NCBI GenBank assembly: GCA_049522195.1
Contig: JBEKOB010000104.1
Coordinates: forward strand, 1 to 13,229
Origin: UBA9647 sp049522195
GTDB taxonomy: Bacteria > Bacteroidota > Ignavibacteria > UBA10030
Length of the DNA: 13,229 bases
Direction: 5' to 3'
In this document: positions 1 to 6,845 of the stretch, in pieces
Layout of the letters: the number at the start of each line of letters is the position of its first letter
Numbering within the stretch: position 1 is the first letter of the stretch
Program-made: the position numbers and the translations under genes
Notes under the pieces: generated by a model
Seen by the model: the letters and a program-made list of their open reading frames with translations, nothing else
What the model was told of the DNA's origin: nothing
The model's database searches: none

Positions 1-341
1 ACCTCCTTCACAGTCGTGACGCTGTCCACCTGCACTCCATCGGGGCAGAGCAGAAGATAGCTCCTTTGTTCATTGCACCCGGTGAGGTAGAGGAAATTGC
101 TCTCCTGGCGGTAGAGGTAGTTGACGTCATTCGAACGGTTGGCGGGATCTTTGGCTTTGAAAATGGCGATGGAGTTTGGTTCCATCTTCGCCATGAGAAG
201 TGCCCGACGCTGTTTGCACTCTTCCGGTTTGATCTTGAGAGCATCGTCGCTCTTGACGGCCGATTGTCCGAATGCAGTGAAGCTGCAGAAAAGAATGAAC
301 CAGAAAACGAAAACTCGCGCTGCGGCAGATTTGGAGGTCAT
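1..341 (-). CDS. Exported Xaa-Pro aminopeptidase, N-terminal part (cut by window edge)
   Basis: Translating the minus strand from an ATG at 341 gives 113 codons open to the left edge. Residues 1-26 form a signal peptide (basic start, then a VFVFWFILFCSFTAFGQ core). Residues from about 40 match the aminopeptidase P N-terminal domain (AMP_N): CKQRRALLMAKMEPNSIAIF, then RSNDVNYLYRQESNFLYLTG. The family removes the N-terminal residue preceding proline, using a pita-bread metallopeptidase domain that would lie beyond the edge, so catalytic residues cannot be checked. The start is supported by GAGGAT a few bases upstream. With an export signal it probably acts in the periplasm or at the surface on peptides. 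A strong inverted repeat separates it from the gene behind it on the same strand, so it may have its own promoter. Family assignment is firm; activity is inferred. Confidence 0.85.
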   Translation of the reverse strand, partial: MTSKSAAARVFVFWFILFCSFTAFGQSAVKSDDALKIKPEECKQRRALLMAKMEPNSIAIFKAKDPANRSNDVNYLYRQESNFLYLTGCNEQRSYLLLCPDGVQVDSVTTVKE

Positions 342-383
342 ACATATCCTCGCATAGGGAAGTTGTCAGTGCTTCTGTGAGCA

Positions 384-433
384 CGAAGTCCGACTTCTGA
401 CAGGTGATGCGGTCTGTGAGAAGTCGGACTTCG
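384..433. repeat. Long inverted repeat (20-bp arms, 10-base loop)
   Basis: The arms at 384-403 and 414-433 are complementary over 20 bases with one mismatch; the outer 15 bases pair perfectly (CGAAGTCCGACTTCT against AGAAGTCGGACTTCG). Each arm also carries an odd palindrome, GAAGTC-N-GACTTC. It lies between the stop of the DUF6263-like gene and the start of the aminopeptidase gene, both on the minus strand. There is no U-rich tail on either strand, so a classical intrinsic terminator is not clear. It could be an RNA-stabilising or attenuating hairpin, a REP-like dispersed element, or a binding site for a dimeric protein. No second copy was seen in the window. Confidence 0.75.
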
Positions 434-456
434 GTACAATCGTCAGTATAGACGTT

Positions 457-1314
457 CTATTTCACGAGAGTGACTTTTGACGAAGTCGTTGCAGACTGGG
501 TCATTGTGAACATTTGCTCGCCGGTGCCCGACACGTTCATGTCAGTAGTGCTCGTCTGTTCAATTCCTACGAGCAGCCCTTCATTTGAGGCAAAGTATAC
601 GACGCCTTTGACTTTGACCGTGCCATCGAGGACGAGTTCCATCCCTTGTCGGGAGCCAGTTCCATACTGAGTGGAGGGGCCTTCGAAGGAAATCTTCAGG
701 CAATCGTACCCTCCGAATTTCTCGGCTGCTTCGATCTTGAACATGACATCGGGTTTGACAACAATGTTAAACCCCTGTGCGTTCACCGTGTCTGGTTGGG
801 TCTGCTTCCAGCTGTCGCCTACACCCACCTCGTTTTCTGGCAGCTTTGCAAACAGGCTCCGCATGAACTCAGCGGGATTCCCGCCTCCCATCATCTGCAT
901 CGCCGGTGTCTGTTCAATCTTGTCGATCAGCTCCGAGCTCAACGTCTTTCCCATCGATGTGACCGTCAGACGAACACGTTTCCCATTGAGCTCTTTCATG
1001 ACTCGTGCGGTGTCTTTCATCATGGGAGAATCGATCTTTGAGAAATTGGTGTCGACCGTTCCGATCAAAATCATCTCGCCGTTCGCTCCGACGTTCTCGC
1101 CGGTGAGGGATAGGCCAAACATGCTCCACGATGTGGAGCTGAAGTCCTGACCCATCATCTGGGTTCTTCCCTTATTGTCTGATGTCAGAACGTACGAATG
1201 GGTTGTTCCCTTCGGCATCTTGTATCTAAGCTTCTCGCCCCCTGCGAATGCGATGGAAACGATCGCCGAGCAAACGAGGAGGACGAAAAACATTTTGCTG
1301 ATTGAACGGGACAT
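457..1314 (-). CDS. Exported DUF6263-like protein of unknown function
   Basis: This 285-residue protein has a clear signal peptide (residues 1-25, MSRSISKMFFVLLVCSAIVSIAFAGG without a lipobox). The rest is a soluble, beta-rich, threonine- and serine-rich chain. Features I associate with the DUF6263 family are the LRYKMPKGTTHSY opening, a central segment on Met-rich residues (TPAMQMMGGGNP), the LPENEVGVGDSW motif and a C-terminal half of alternating strands ending in SSKVTLVK. The start is fixed by AGGGAG about 8 bases upstream of the ATG. It has no T9SS sorting domain and no membrane segment beyond the signal, so a periplasmic location is likely. No enzymatic motif is visible. The family name is from memory of the motif pattern and is less sure than the gene call. 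Confidence 0.8.
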   Translation of the reverse strand: MSRSISKMFFVLLVCSAIVSIAFAGGEKLRYKMPKGTTHSYVLTSDNKGRTQMMGQDFSSTSWSMFGLSLTGENVGANGEMILIGTVDTNFSKIDSPMMKDTARVMKELNGKRVRLTVTSMGKTLSSELIDKIEQTPAMQMMGGGNPAEFMRSLFAKLPENEVGVGDSWKQTQPDTVNAQGFNIVVKPDVMFKIEAAEKFGGYDCLKISFEGPSTQYGTGSRQGMELVLDGTVKVKGVVYFASNEGLLVGIEQTSTTDMNVSGTGEQMFTMTQSATTSSKVTLVK

Positions 1315-1633
1315 GTGTGTGCTCCCTGAGTATTGAATTGAATGAAAGCAGTTAGTTGTCGGTGGAATGATATGGGGACTTAATATCGCATAATTTTCTT
1401 TGAAAAGGTGAAGGAAATCGGTCTTGAGAGGCGTCTGCCGGTTTTCTCCCTGTGTAGAATATCGAATTCTAGCGCCGATTTTGAGGGAGTATTGCCAGAT
1501 TTCGGAAGAAACAAAGATCGGCCCCGACGTGAAGAAAACGAGACGAATGGGGAAGTCGCGCGTGACGACGGCATTGAAATCGAAGGAGAATTCGTTGGTG
1601 GGTTTACGAAGGCCGGTGGAAGGAGTTACAGGT
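1315..1633. other. Intergenic region without a convincing gene
   Basis: About 320 bases lie between the DUF6263-like gene start and the terminator of the DUF6249-like gene. Short overlapping open frames exist on both strands, but they have no ribosome binding site, no recognisable motifs and biased low-complexity composition (Arg, Lys, Glu, Gly). An AT-rich stretch around 1379-1405 read on the minus strand could be the promoter area for the 457-1314 gene, but I could not pick out a convincing -35/-10 pair. Confidence 0.5.
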
Positions 1634-1669
1634 GTGATAAAAGAAAAGGCCGGGCATAGTGCCCGGCCT
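1634..1669 (-). terminator. Rho-independent terminator of the DUF6249-like gene
   Basis: Read on the minus strand, a perfect 9-bp stem AGGCCGGGC/GCCCGGCCT (1647-1655 with 1661-1669) closes a 5-base loop and is followed by a T-rich tail (TTTTCTTTTATC). It begins about 27 bases past the stop codon at 1696, so it is correctly placed and oriented to end that transcript. Confidence 0.85.
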
Positions 1670-1695
1670 CTTGTCGGTTAAGGATGAAAGACCGA

Positions 1696-2055
1696 TTATT
1701 CAGCTTTGTCCTGTTTGAGTTTCTTCGAAGCAATGAAGTAAAAAATAACCAGTGCAAGTCCGCCTGAGATAAGCATGCACGCCAGATAGACAGAATTCTC
1801 AGCGTCAGCATTGCGATGTAGGTACATCGCGATCATCAGGCCGAAGCCGACAAAGGCGGCGACAAGGCCCCATTTCAGGCTGCTAAGGGGATTCGTCTGG
1901 AACCATTCCTTCATTGGTTTGCCCTTGAAATCGATAGGATTGACCCCTTTTTCGATCATCGCCATTCGCTCTTTATGCCGGTTGTTGAAGTATACGACGA
2001 GCACCCATGCTGCGCCGCCAAAGAGGAAAATAGGGATAAGAAATTCGCCGTTCAT
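1696..2055 (-). CDS. Small DUF6249-like membrane protein
   Basis: The protein has 119 residues with three predicted membrane segments: about 4-23 (LIPIFLFGGAAWVLVVYF), 61-81 (LKWGLVAAFVGFGLMIAMYL) and 89-108 (VYLACMLISGGLALVIFYFI). A charged cytosolic loop carries RHKERMAMIEKGVNP, a motif typical of small membrane proteins called DUF6249 in Bacteroidota and related phyla. GGAGG sits 6 bases before the ATG. It is divergent from the ECF sigma/anti-sigma operon, and its upstream region carries a promoter of the same sequence and spacing as the sigma gene's, so it is very likely a target of that sigma factor. Molecular function is unknown; an envelope-stress role is inference from the regulation. 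Confidence 0.82.
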   Translation of the reverse strand: MNGEFLIPIFLFGGAAWVLVVYFNNRHKERMAMIEKGVNPIDFKGKPMKEWFQTNPLSSLKWGLVAAFVGFGLMIAMYLHRNADAENSVYLACMLISGGLALVIFYFIASKKLKQDKAE

Positions 2056-2109
2056 AATGCCTCCGGTACTGAGTTGTAAGAATTGATGTTCGATGGTGGC
2101 TTTAGTAAC

Positions 2110-2140
2110 TTTGACCAGAGTTTTGGTCCCAGGGTTTCAA
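2110..2140 (-). promoter_or_regulatory. ECF-type promoter driving the DUF6249-like gene
   Basis: On the minus strand, TTGAAACC (2140-2133) is followed by a 16-base spacer and GGTCAAA (2116-2110). This is the TGAAAC-type -35 plus GTC-containing -10 expected of ECF sigma factors. It would start a transcript about 45-50 bases before the ATG at 2055. The identical boxes and spacer length on the opposite strand (2194-2224) strongly support a functional site. Confidence 0.75.
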
Positions 2141-2193
2141 CTCCAGGGCTTCTTCCTGAAATGGTCAATATTGAGTGATCCGCGCTGACCTTT

Positions 2194-2224
2194 TTGAAAC
2201 CCTGAAGCCGAAAATCAGGTCAAA
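2194..2224 (+). promoter_or_regulatory. ECF-type promoter driving the sigma/anti-sigma operon
   Basis: TTGAAACC (2194-2201), a 16-base spacer, then GGTCAAA (2218-2224), about 30 bases before the GTG start at 2255. The boxes equal those of the divergent promoter at 2110-2140. Spacer starts are also alike (CTGAAGCC against CTGGGACC). Autoregulation by the sigma factor encoded just downstream is the simplest reading. Confidence 0.78.
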
Positions 2225-2254
2225 AGAAGTGTGTGGCACATTCGATAGGATGAC

Positions 2255-2836
2255 GTGCACAAAAATGACGGTGCGATAGTTCAGGAAGTCCTCGCGGGGA
2301 ACAAGCGGGCATTCGGGGATCTGGTGGATCGCCACAAGGACAAGGCGATGACGCTGGCCATGCGCATGCTCAGGAACCGGGAGGATGCTGAAGAGGCGAT
2401 TCAGGACGCGTTTGTGCGCGCGTTCAATGCTCTGACCCGGTTTGAATGGAAATCGAGTTTCTCTACCTGGTTCTATCGTATTGTGTACAATGTTTGTGCA
2501 ACGCAACTGAGCCGGAGAGCAGAAGATCTCCACATCGCGATCGATACCCGGGAGGACGAGGAAGCCCTTGCTCTGCCTTCAGGAGAATTGCCGCCAGACA
2601 TCCGGTATGAATCGATCGAATTCGAGCAGATTGTTCTCAAGGAGATCGAAAAACTTCCTCTGCCATACAGCGCCGTCTGTACCTTGTTCTTCGTGCACGA
2701 CATGAGTTATGATCAGATTGTCGAGGTAACCGGGATGCCGCTCGGCACCGTGAAGGTTCGCCTCTTCAGGGGCAGGATCATGTTGCGCGAGGGGGTTGTG
2801 AAGCAGCTCGGTGAAACAAAAGTAGGTGTCGCGTGA
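2255..2836 (+). CDS. ECF-subfamily RNA polymerase sigma factor
   Basis: A 193-residue sigma-70 family protein with only regions 2 and 4, as in ECF sigma factors. Region 2 is at about 20-88, including DAEEAIQDAFVRAFNAL (44-60, core binding and -10 recognition) and FSTWFYRIVYNVC. Region 4 is at about 122-177, with the HTH YDQIVEVTGMPLGTVKVRLF that reads the -35 box. The start is GTG; the frame is closed by a stop just upstream, and AGGA sits 4 bases before the GTG. An ATG 10 bases further on is in another frame. It is followed by its presumed anti-sigma gene, and the promoter in front matches the one of the divergent membrane-protein gene. By family it redirects RNA polymerase to a small regulon, often for envelope stress; the inducing signal is not visible. 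Confidence 0.95.
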   Translation: MHKNDGAIVQEVLAGNKRAFGDLVDRHKDKAMTLAMRMLRNREDAEEAIQDAFVRAFNALTRFEWKSSFSTWFYRIVYNVCATQLSRRAEDLHIAIDTREDEEALALPSGELPPDIRYESIEFEQIVLKEIEKLPLPYSAVCTLFFVHDMSYDQIVEVTGMPLGTVKVRLFRGRIMLREGVVKQLGETKVGVA

Positions 2837-2870
2837 GTCAAAGAAGGAGAATGGCAAACGTGAGGTTCCT

Positions 2871-3425
2871 ATGAATCATCTTACCACCAACGAAGTCTTC
2901 CAGCTGGTCGATGAAACGCTGGCAAATGGGGCCAGGACGAAGATACTTGCTCACCTTGAGGTATGTTCGCAGTGCAGGCAGGAGGTCGAATTTCAGCGAA
3001 AACTTCTGAGGGCTGCGAAGAGTGCTCCCCTCGTGCGACCGTCGGCCGATCTTCGGGCCAGGGTTCTCAACGCCGTCACACCTCTAAGCAAGAAGAGTCT
3101 GCTGTCGCGAATCGTGAACAACCTCGGCAGCATTCTGGCAATGGGCATAGTCCTGACCATCGTATGGTACGCCGGTTCGACCACGAATCCATCCGCGGGT
3201 AGCCAGCAGCCATCGATTCTTTCCGAAGCTGTGAAGACGTATGTCGACTACTATGCTCGCGCCAGGGATTTCATCTCGAAGAAACAGGTCCAACTGGTCG
3301 GCGAAGCGCCGAAGAATACGTCGCCACAGAGTGATAACGTACTATATCTCACATTTGTCTCGATAATCATACTCGTAGCAGTTGATCGGTTTGTTGTCCG
3401 GAGGTTCATGAGGATTCGAGTGTAG
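2871..3425 (+). CDS. Membrane-bound zinc-finger type anti-sigma factor
   Basis: Starting at ATG 2871 (GAGG 5 bases upstream) gives 184 residues. A GTG at 2826 overlapping the sigma gene would add 15 residues but has no ribosome binding site, so I prefer the ATG. Residues 1-45 form an anti-sigma-like helical domain with the HxxxCxxC zinc motif (H28, C32, C35; HLEVCSQC). Two hydrophobic segments follow, about 84-101 (LGSILAMGIVLTIVWYAG) and 157-175 (VLYLTFVSIIILVAVDRF), separated by about 55 residues that would face outward. The short basic tail would be inside. It lies 34 bases after the sigma gene in the same operon and shares the terminator behind it. The expected role is to hold the sigma factor at the membrane until a signal acts; the second membrane segment is less usual for such proteins. 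Confidence 0.85.
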   Translation: MNHLTTNEVFQLVDETLANGARTKILAHLEVCSQCRQEVEFQRKLLRAAKSAPLVRPSADLRARVLNAVTPLSKKSLLSRIVNNLGSILAMGIVLTIVWYAGSTTNPSAGSQQPSILSEAVKTYVDYYARARDFISKKQVQLVGEAPKNTSPQSDNVLYLTFVSIIILVAVDRFVVRRFMRIRV

Positions 3426-3452
3426 CACGTTAACTCCCTTGAAGGTACAACA

Positions 3453-3486
3453 AGGCGCCCTCGGTAGACGGGCGCCTTTTTTTCTT
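3453..3486 (+). terminator. Rho-independent terminator of the sigma/anti-sigma operon
   Basis: AGGCGCCC (3453-3460) pairs with GGGCGCCT (3470-3477) around a 9-base loop, followed by a run of seven T and then CTTCC. It starts 27 bases after the anti-sigma stop codon. Confidence 0.93.
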
Positions 3487-3507
3487 CCACTCTACTCGCG
3501 TCCCCTT

Positions 3508-3534
3508 TTGTTTAAACCTAAATTCCTCTATATT
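3508..3534 (+). promoter_or_regulatory. Possible housekeeping promoter for the ymdB-folD block
   Basis: TTGTTT (3508-3513) and TATATT (3529-3534) with a 15-base spacer lie in the only AT-rich patch between the terminator and the ymdB-like start. The spacing is short, so the exact boxes are uncertain. It would leave a leader of about 100 bases in which I see no riboswitch. Confidence 0.4.
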
Positions 3535-3638
3535 GAACACCAATCCATCGCATTTCAAGTGCTCCGAATGCGTCATCGAGAACTCCGGTCACCGATCGGG
3601 GTTGCCTGGTTCGGGGCAAACAATCCCGGAAAGTCCTC

Positions 3639-4433
3639 GTGTCCCAACGATTGAACATATTCTTTGTCGGTGATATCAACGGCAGGCCTGGTCTTACGCT
3701 CGCCTCAACGCTTCTGAAACAGTATATCAAGAAGTACGAGATCGATTTTTGCGTGGCTAACGGCGAAAACGTAAACGAAGGGAAGAGCATCTCCGAACAG
3801 GAGACAAAAGAGCTCTTTGATATGGGTGTACACGTCATCACCAGCGGGAATCATATCTGGGATCGATGGCAGATCAAGTCGCTCCTGGCGACGGAGAAGA
3901 ATCTCCTGAGGCCGCTAAACTACCCGAAGGAAAATCCGGGCGTCGGCTATGTTGTCTACGACCTCAAAGAGAAAGGTCACGTCGGTGTCATCAACCTGCA
4001 GGGAAGGACGTTCATGCAGCCTATCGATGACCCATTCAAAGCAGCCGACTGGGCTGTCAGCAAGATCGCGAACGAGACGAAGGTGATCCTGATTGATATG
4101 CACGCCGAGGCGACGGCGGAGAAAATGGCCCTGGCGTGGCATCTGGAGGGGCGCATCAGCGCGCTGGTAGGGACCCATACGCACATCCCGACAGCCGATG
4201 CGCGGATCCTGCCAAAGGGGACAGCCTATATTACCGATGTTGGTATGACCGGACCGTACGACTCCGTGATCGGCCTGCGGAAAGAGATAGCGATCAAGCG
4301 GTTTCAACACCAGGTTCCCTACAAGTTTGAGCTGGCACAGCACGATGTCCGGTTCTGCGGTGTGTACATTCAGGTGGAAACAGAAACAGGCAAGGCAACG
4401 AAGATCGAACAGGTTATCTTCCCCGGCTTCTAA
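3639..4433 (+). CDS. ymdB: YmdB-family metallophosphodiesterase
   Basis: This 264-residue protein fits the full length of the TIGR00282/YmdB family (calcineurin-like fold, 2',3'-cyclic nucleotide phosphodiesterase). Metal and active-site motifs are in order: GDINGRPG (D12), ANGENVNEGKSI (N41, E43), TSGNHIWD (N71, H72), DMHAEATAEK (D153, H155), and GTHTHIPTAD (H180, H182) before the conserved ITDVGMTGP and SVIG segments. The start is a GTG at 3639 with a weak GGAAAG upstream. The frame has no ATG nearby, and a TTG four codons later is an alternative. Bacillus YmdB influences motility/biofilm choice; here only the enzyme type can be claimed. It precedes folD by 68 bases on the same strand and may share its transcript. 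Confidence 0.92.
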   Translation: MSQRLNIFFVGDINGRPGLTLASTLLKQYIKKYEIDFCVANGENVNEGKSISEQETKELFDMGVHVITSGNHIWDRWQIKSLLATEKNLLRPLNYPKENPGVGYVVYDLKEKGHVGVINLQGRTFMQPIDDPFKAADWAVSKIANETKVILIDMHAEATAEKMALAWHLEGRISALVGTHTHIPTADARILPKGTAYITDVGMTGPYDSVIGLRKEIAIKRFQHQVPYKFELAQHDVRFCGVYIQVETETGKATKIEQVIFPGF

Positions 4434-4501
4434 GCTGCCGGGGTGGTTCGAGATTTCTTGCACGACCTTCCAACCGTTGTTGAACGCATTTCATTCCGAC
4501 C

Positions 4502-5383
4502 ATGTCCGCACAGATCATTGACGGCAAGAAAATCTCCGAAGACATCAAGCGCGAAGTGAAGGAACGAACGGCGCTGCTGAAGTCCGAAAAGGGAATCGTG
4601 CCTGGACTTGCGTTCATCCTTGTGGGTGACAACCCCGCGTCGCAGTCATATGTCCGGAGCAAGGGGAAAGCCTGCCAGGAAATCGGGTTCTATTCAGTGA
4701 CCGAGAAAATGCCGGCGGACACGCCCGAGGAGGTGCTGCTCGGAAAGGTCAGGGAATTCAATCAGGATCCGAGAATTCATGGGCTCCTGGTTCAGCTCCC
4801 GCTGCCGCCACAGATCAGCGAGCAAAAGGTCATCGAGGCAATCGATCCGCGTAAGGACGTAGACGGATTTCACCCGATCAGCATCGGAAGAATGGTGGCC
4901 GGGGGAAAAGGGTTTCGATCGTGCACGCCGGCTGGTATTCAGGAGCTTCTGGCCCGAAGCGGTCACGACCCCGCCGGAAAACATGTCGTTGTGGCCGGAC
5001 GCAGTAACATCGTTGGAAAGCCCATAGCGAACATCCTTTTGCAGAAGCAGAAGTGGGCGAACGCAGTGGTGACGGTTGTTCACACCGGGGCGAAGGATCT
5101 TTCCGTGTACACACGGATGGCCGACATCCTGATCGTAGCGATTGGAAAACCGGAGTGCATTACCGGTGCGATGCTGAAGGAGGGAACTGTTGTGATCGAT
5201 GTCGGGATCAATCGTGTGGACGATCCTACAGCGAAGAACGGCTACCGACTGGTGGGGGACGTCGATTTCGAATCCGCTCGCAGAGTTGCGAGCGCGATTA
5301 CACCGGTTCCCGGTGGCGTGGGTCCAATGACCATTGCCATGCTCCTCAGCAACACACTGCAGGCTGCCGAGGGGTTGATGTAG
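4502..5383 (+). CDS. folD: Bifunctional methylenetetrahydrofolate dehydrogenase / methenyltetrahydrofolate cyclohydrolase FolD
   Basis: The 293-residue protein is complete and of normal length. It oxidises 5,10-methylene-THF with NADP+ and hydrolyses the product to 10-formyl-THF in one-carbon metabolism in the cytosol. Family motifs seen: SYVRSK with catalytic Y50 and K54, VQLPLP (97-102), KDVDGFHP (118-125), CTPAGI (141-146), the nucleotide-binding GRSNIVGKP (166-174), VVHTGAKDL, VIDVGINRV, LVGDVDF and PVPGGVGPMT (268-277). No key residue is missing. The ATG at 4502 has only a poor Shine-Dalgarno, but the protein begins exactly as expected (QIIDGKKIS). It follows the ymdB-like gene and probably shares its promoter. 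Confidence 0.97.
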   Translation: MSAQIIDGKKISEDIKREVKERTALLKSEKGIVPGLAFILVGDNPASQSYVRSKGKACQEIGFYSVTEKMPADTPEEVLLGKVREFNQDPRIHGLLVQLPLPPQISEQKVIEAIDPRKDVDGFHPISIGRMVAGGKGFRSCTPAGIQELLARSGHDPAGKHVVVAGRSNIVGKPIANILLQKQKWANAVVTVVHTGAKDLSVYTRMADILIVAIGKPECITGAMLKEGTVVIDVGINRVDDPTAKNGYRLVGDVDFESARRVASAITPVPGGVGPMTIAMLLSNTLQAAEGLM

Positions 5384-5435
5384 AGCCAGCGCAAGAAACT
5401 CCGAGGTGCAATTCTGAAAAATTACCCCACACACA

Positions 5436-5636
5436 TTGAGCCGCGATCAACTCGATCCAAGAATCTCTGCCTTCGATAACATTCCCCGAATGGAGCTCGG
5501 GAACTTCAGCCGACATTCTACCATCCTCACGGGGCTCTACGCCTTCGTTGTGATCGCTGCGGTCCTGAACGTTGTTGGCAGGTCTCACTTCCTTCTCCCC
5601 CTTGTCATTCCTCTCTTCATTTTCGACACAGAATAA
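5436..5636 (+). CDS. Doubtful small hydrophobic ORF behind folD
   Basis: An open frame of 66 codons from a TTG, 52 bases after folD and ending 15 bases before the convergent DUF4199-like gene. The C-terminal half is hydrophobic (GLYAFVVIAAVLNVVGRS, then FLLPLVIPLFIF), which would fit one or two membrane segments. The N-terminal half (MSRDQLDPRISAFDNIP) looks protein-like. There is no ribosome binding site before the TTG or before the internal ATG at codon 19, and I recognise no family. It fills an otherwise empty 268-base gap; it may be real or chance. Confidence 0.35.
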   Translation: MSRDQLDPRISAFDNIPRMELGNFSRHSTILTGLYAFVVIAAVLNVVGRSHFLLPLVIPLFIFDTE

Positions 5637-5651
5637 TAGATGTCGTATCCT

Positions 5652-6152
5652 TCAGGCTTTTGCTACGGCTTTTTCCTTTTTCCGGATGAACGCCGCCGTT
5701 ATTAATGAGATCACGAGCCCGGTAACGACTGTTCCAAGGAAACCGGTAAGTGCACTCATGGATGGAGTCTGCACTGGGGCTTGCAAGTCGAGCTGTGCCT
5801 TGACGGCAGCATCAGACATTCCTTTTGCCTTCAATACCTCTTCTCCGACTCGCCGTATGTCCTCAAAGTAGTGCGGGAAAAGCACAGTTGTAAAGAGCAA
5901 CGAACCAAAGAATATAATCACGCCTCCGAAGACCGACATCAACACCCCGGCGCCCACTTGTCCTCCGTATGTCCTTCCTTCTGCCGCGGTCAGACGCAGT
6001 CCCCAGGCCATAACTCCGATTTGGATGAGAATGACGATCCAGAACAAATTGAGAAGCACCGGATGGAGCTACCATCCGGTCAGACCCATCACCGACTGCC
6101 AGGCCATGCACGTGAGCCCGAGAACGACAGCCGCCTTGAGTATGGATTTCAT
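5652..6152 (-). pseudogene. DUF4199-like membrane protein gene with in-frame TAG at codon 28
   Basis: From ATG 6152, preceded by AAGGAGA at ideal spacing, the minus strand reads MKSILKAAVVLGLTCMAWQ, then SVMGLTGW, a TAG (6071-6069), and in the same frame LHPVLLNLFWIVILIQIG and onward to a natural stop at 5652. That is 166 codons apart from the TAG, about the usual length of a DUF4199 protein. Four membrane segments are predicted: 4-25, 32-50, about 66-90, and 142-160. The family-like segment FGSLLFTTVLFPHYFED is in the middle, and there is a basic tail. TAG is one base from TAC or TAT, so a tyrosine (TGWYLHP) was probably replaced. A GTG at 6059 could start a shorter 135-residue product but lacks a ribosome binding site. 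Explanations are a recent nonsense mutation, a base error, or readthrough; the hairpin around the codon is noted separately. Confidence 0.72.
6058..6080 (-). repeat. Perfect 9-bp hairpin with the amber codon in its loop
   Basis: ACCGGATGG (6058-6066) and CCATCCGGT (6072-6080) are perfect reverse complements around a 5-base loop. In the minus-strand mRNA the loop is UAGCU, whose first three bases are the in-frame stop codon of the DUF4199-like gene. No U tract follows, so it is not an ordinary terminator. Confidence 0.8.
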
Positions 6153-6281
6153 GCGATTCTCCTTCGCTGTGTGAAATGGGAATTAGATGAACTTCGATGA
6201 AATGTTCGAGGAATCCTTTGATGAGTGTCCTAGCAGGAGAGGGACTGAACGATGTTTCAATCCGGCAAGCAAGTTGGTGGC

Positions 6282-6665
6282 TTAGGCTGGAGCAGGGGAC
6301 ACTGGCACGATAGGGTTGAACAACCTGATCGTCTCCGGTTTCACAAGTACCCAGATGGAATAGCCTCCAATCGCCGTGCCGATCGGGAAATTGAGAAGAT
6401 GCAATGCTGACGTAATCAGAACGAGAATCCGTGCCCATTCTTTGTGCCGGAACAGCCCGATACCACCTATGATCCCGGGGACGGAAAGGATGAACAGAAA
6501 GACACCAACGAAGAATCCGACAACGGTCAAAATCGACGCTGCCTCTTCATCCTGAGCCAAATACCCGATGCCGGCAAGAAGCACAAAAATGAATGCACCG
6601 ATCAGAATACCGAACACGCTGAGACCGATGCTGAGAGCGCCTACTGCGGTGACATGATTTTCCAT
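6282..6665 (-). CDS. Small integral membrane protein, unknown function
   Basis: This 127-residue, strongly hydrophobic protein has about three to four membrane segments: 8-35 (IGLSVFGILIGAFIFVLLAG), 44-70 (ILTVVGFFVGVFLFILSVPG with IIGGIG), and 78-107 (ARILVLITSALHLLNFPIG with YSIWVLV). The pattern GIIGGIGLFRHKEWARILVLI, followed by FPIGTAIGGYSIWVL and a short polar tail, is one I associate with small uncharacterised membrane proteins of the Bacteroidota/Chlorobi group; I cannot give it a sure family number. AGGGAG lies 5 bases before the ATG. It lies 129 bases upstream of the DUF4199-like gene on the same strand and may be co-transcribed. No enzymatic residues are visible. Confidence 0.78.
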   Translation of the reverse strand: MENHVTAVGALSIGLSVFGILIGAFIFVLLAGIGYLAQDEEAASILTVVGFFVGVFLFILSVPGIIGGIGLFRHKEWARILVLITSALHLLNFPIGTAIGGYSIWVLVKPETIRLFNPIVPVSPAPA

Positions 6666-6845
6666 GTCGACTCCCTGAAAGTGTTCTTCACGTAAGATCT
6701 TGCTTCGATGTGTTTGGGATAATTGAACCCATCGATGGACAATGAAGCATACGTTGATCGGGAAGCAGGGTTGCGGGAAAAGACGTGATGGATGTGAAGT
6801 TTTCCCTCAGGGTGCAGAGGCACAAGGAGGCGACGAGAGGTCGAT

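Noticed and set aside
1408..1681. Overlapping plus-strand frames of 83-85 codons between two minus-strand genes
   Set aside because: They run through the minus-strand terminator hairpin, lack start signals and show low-complexity Lys/Arg/Glu/Gly composition.
3915..4463. Long minus-strand frame of 182 codons opposite the ymdB-like gene
   Set aside because: It is the shadow of a well-conserved metallophosphodiesterase; it has no motif or start signal of its own.
4694..5434. Minus-strand frame of 246 codons opposite folD
   Set aside because: It is a shadow of folD, whose complete set of family motifs leaves no doubt about the coding strand.
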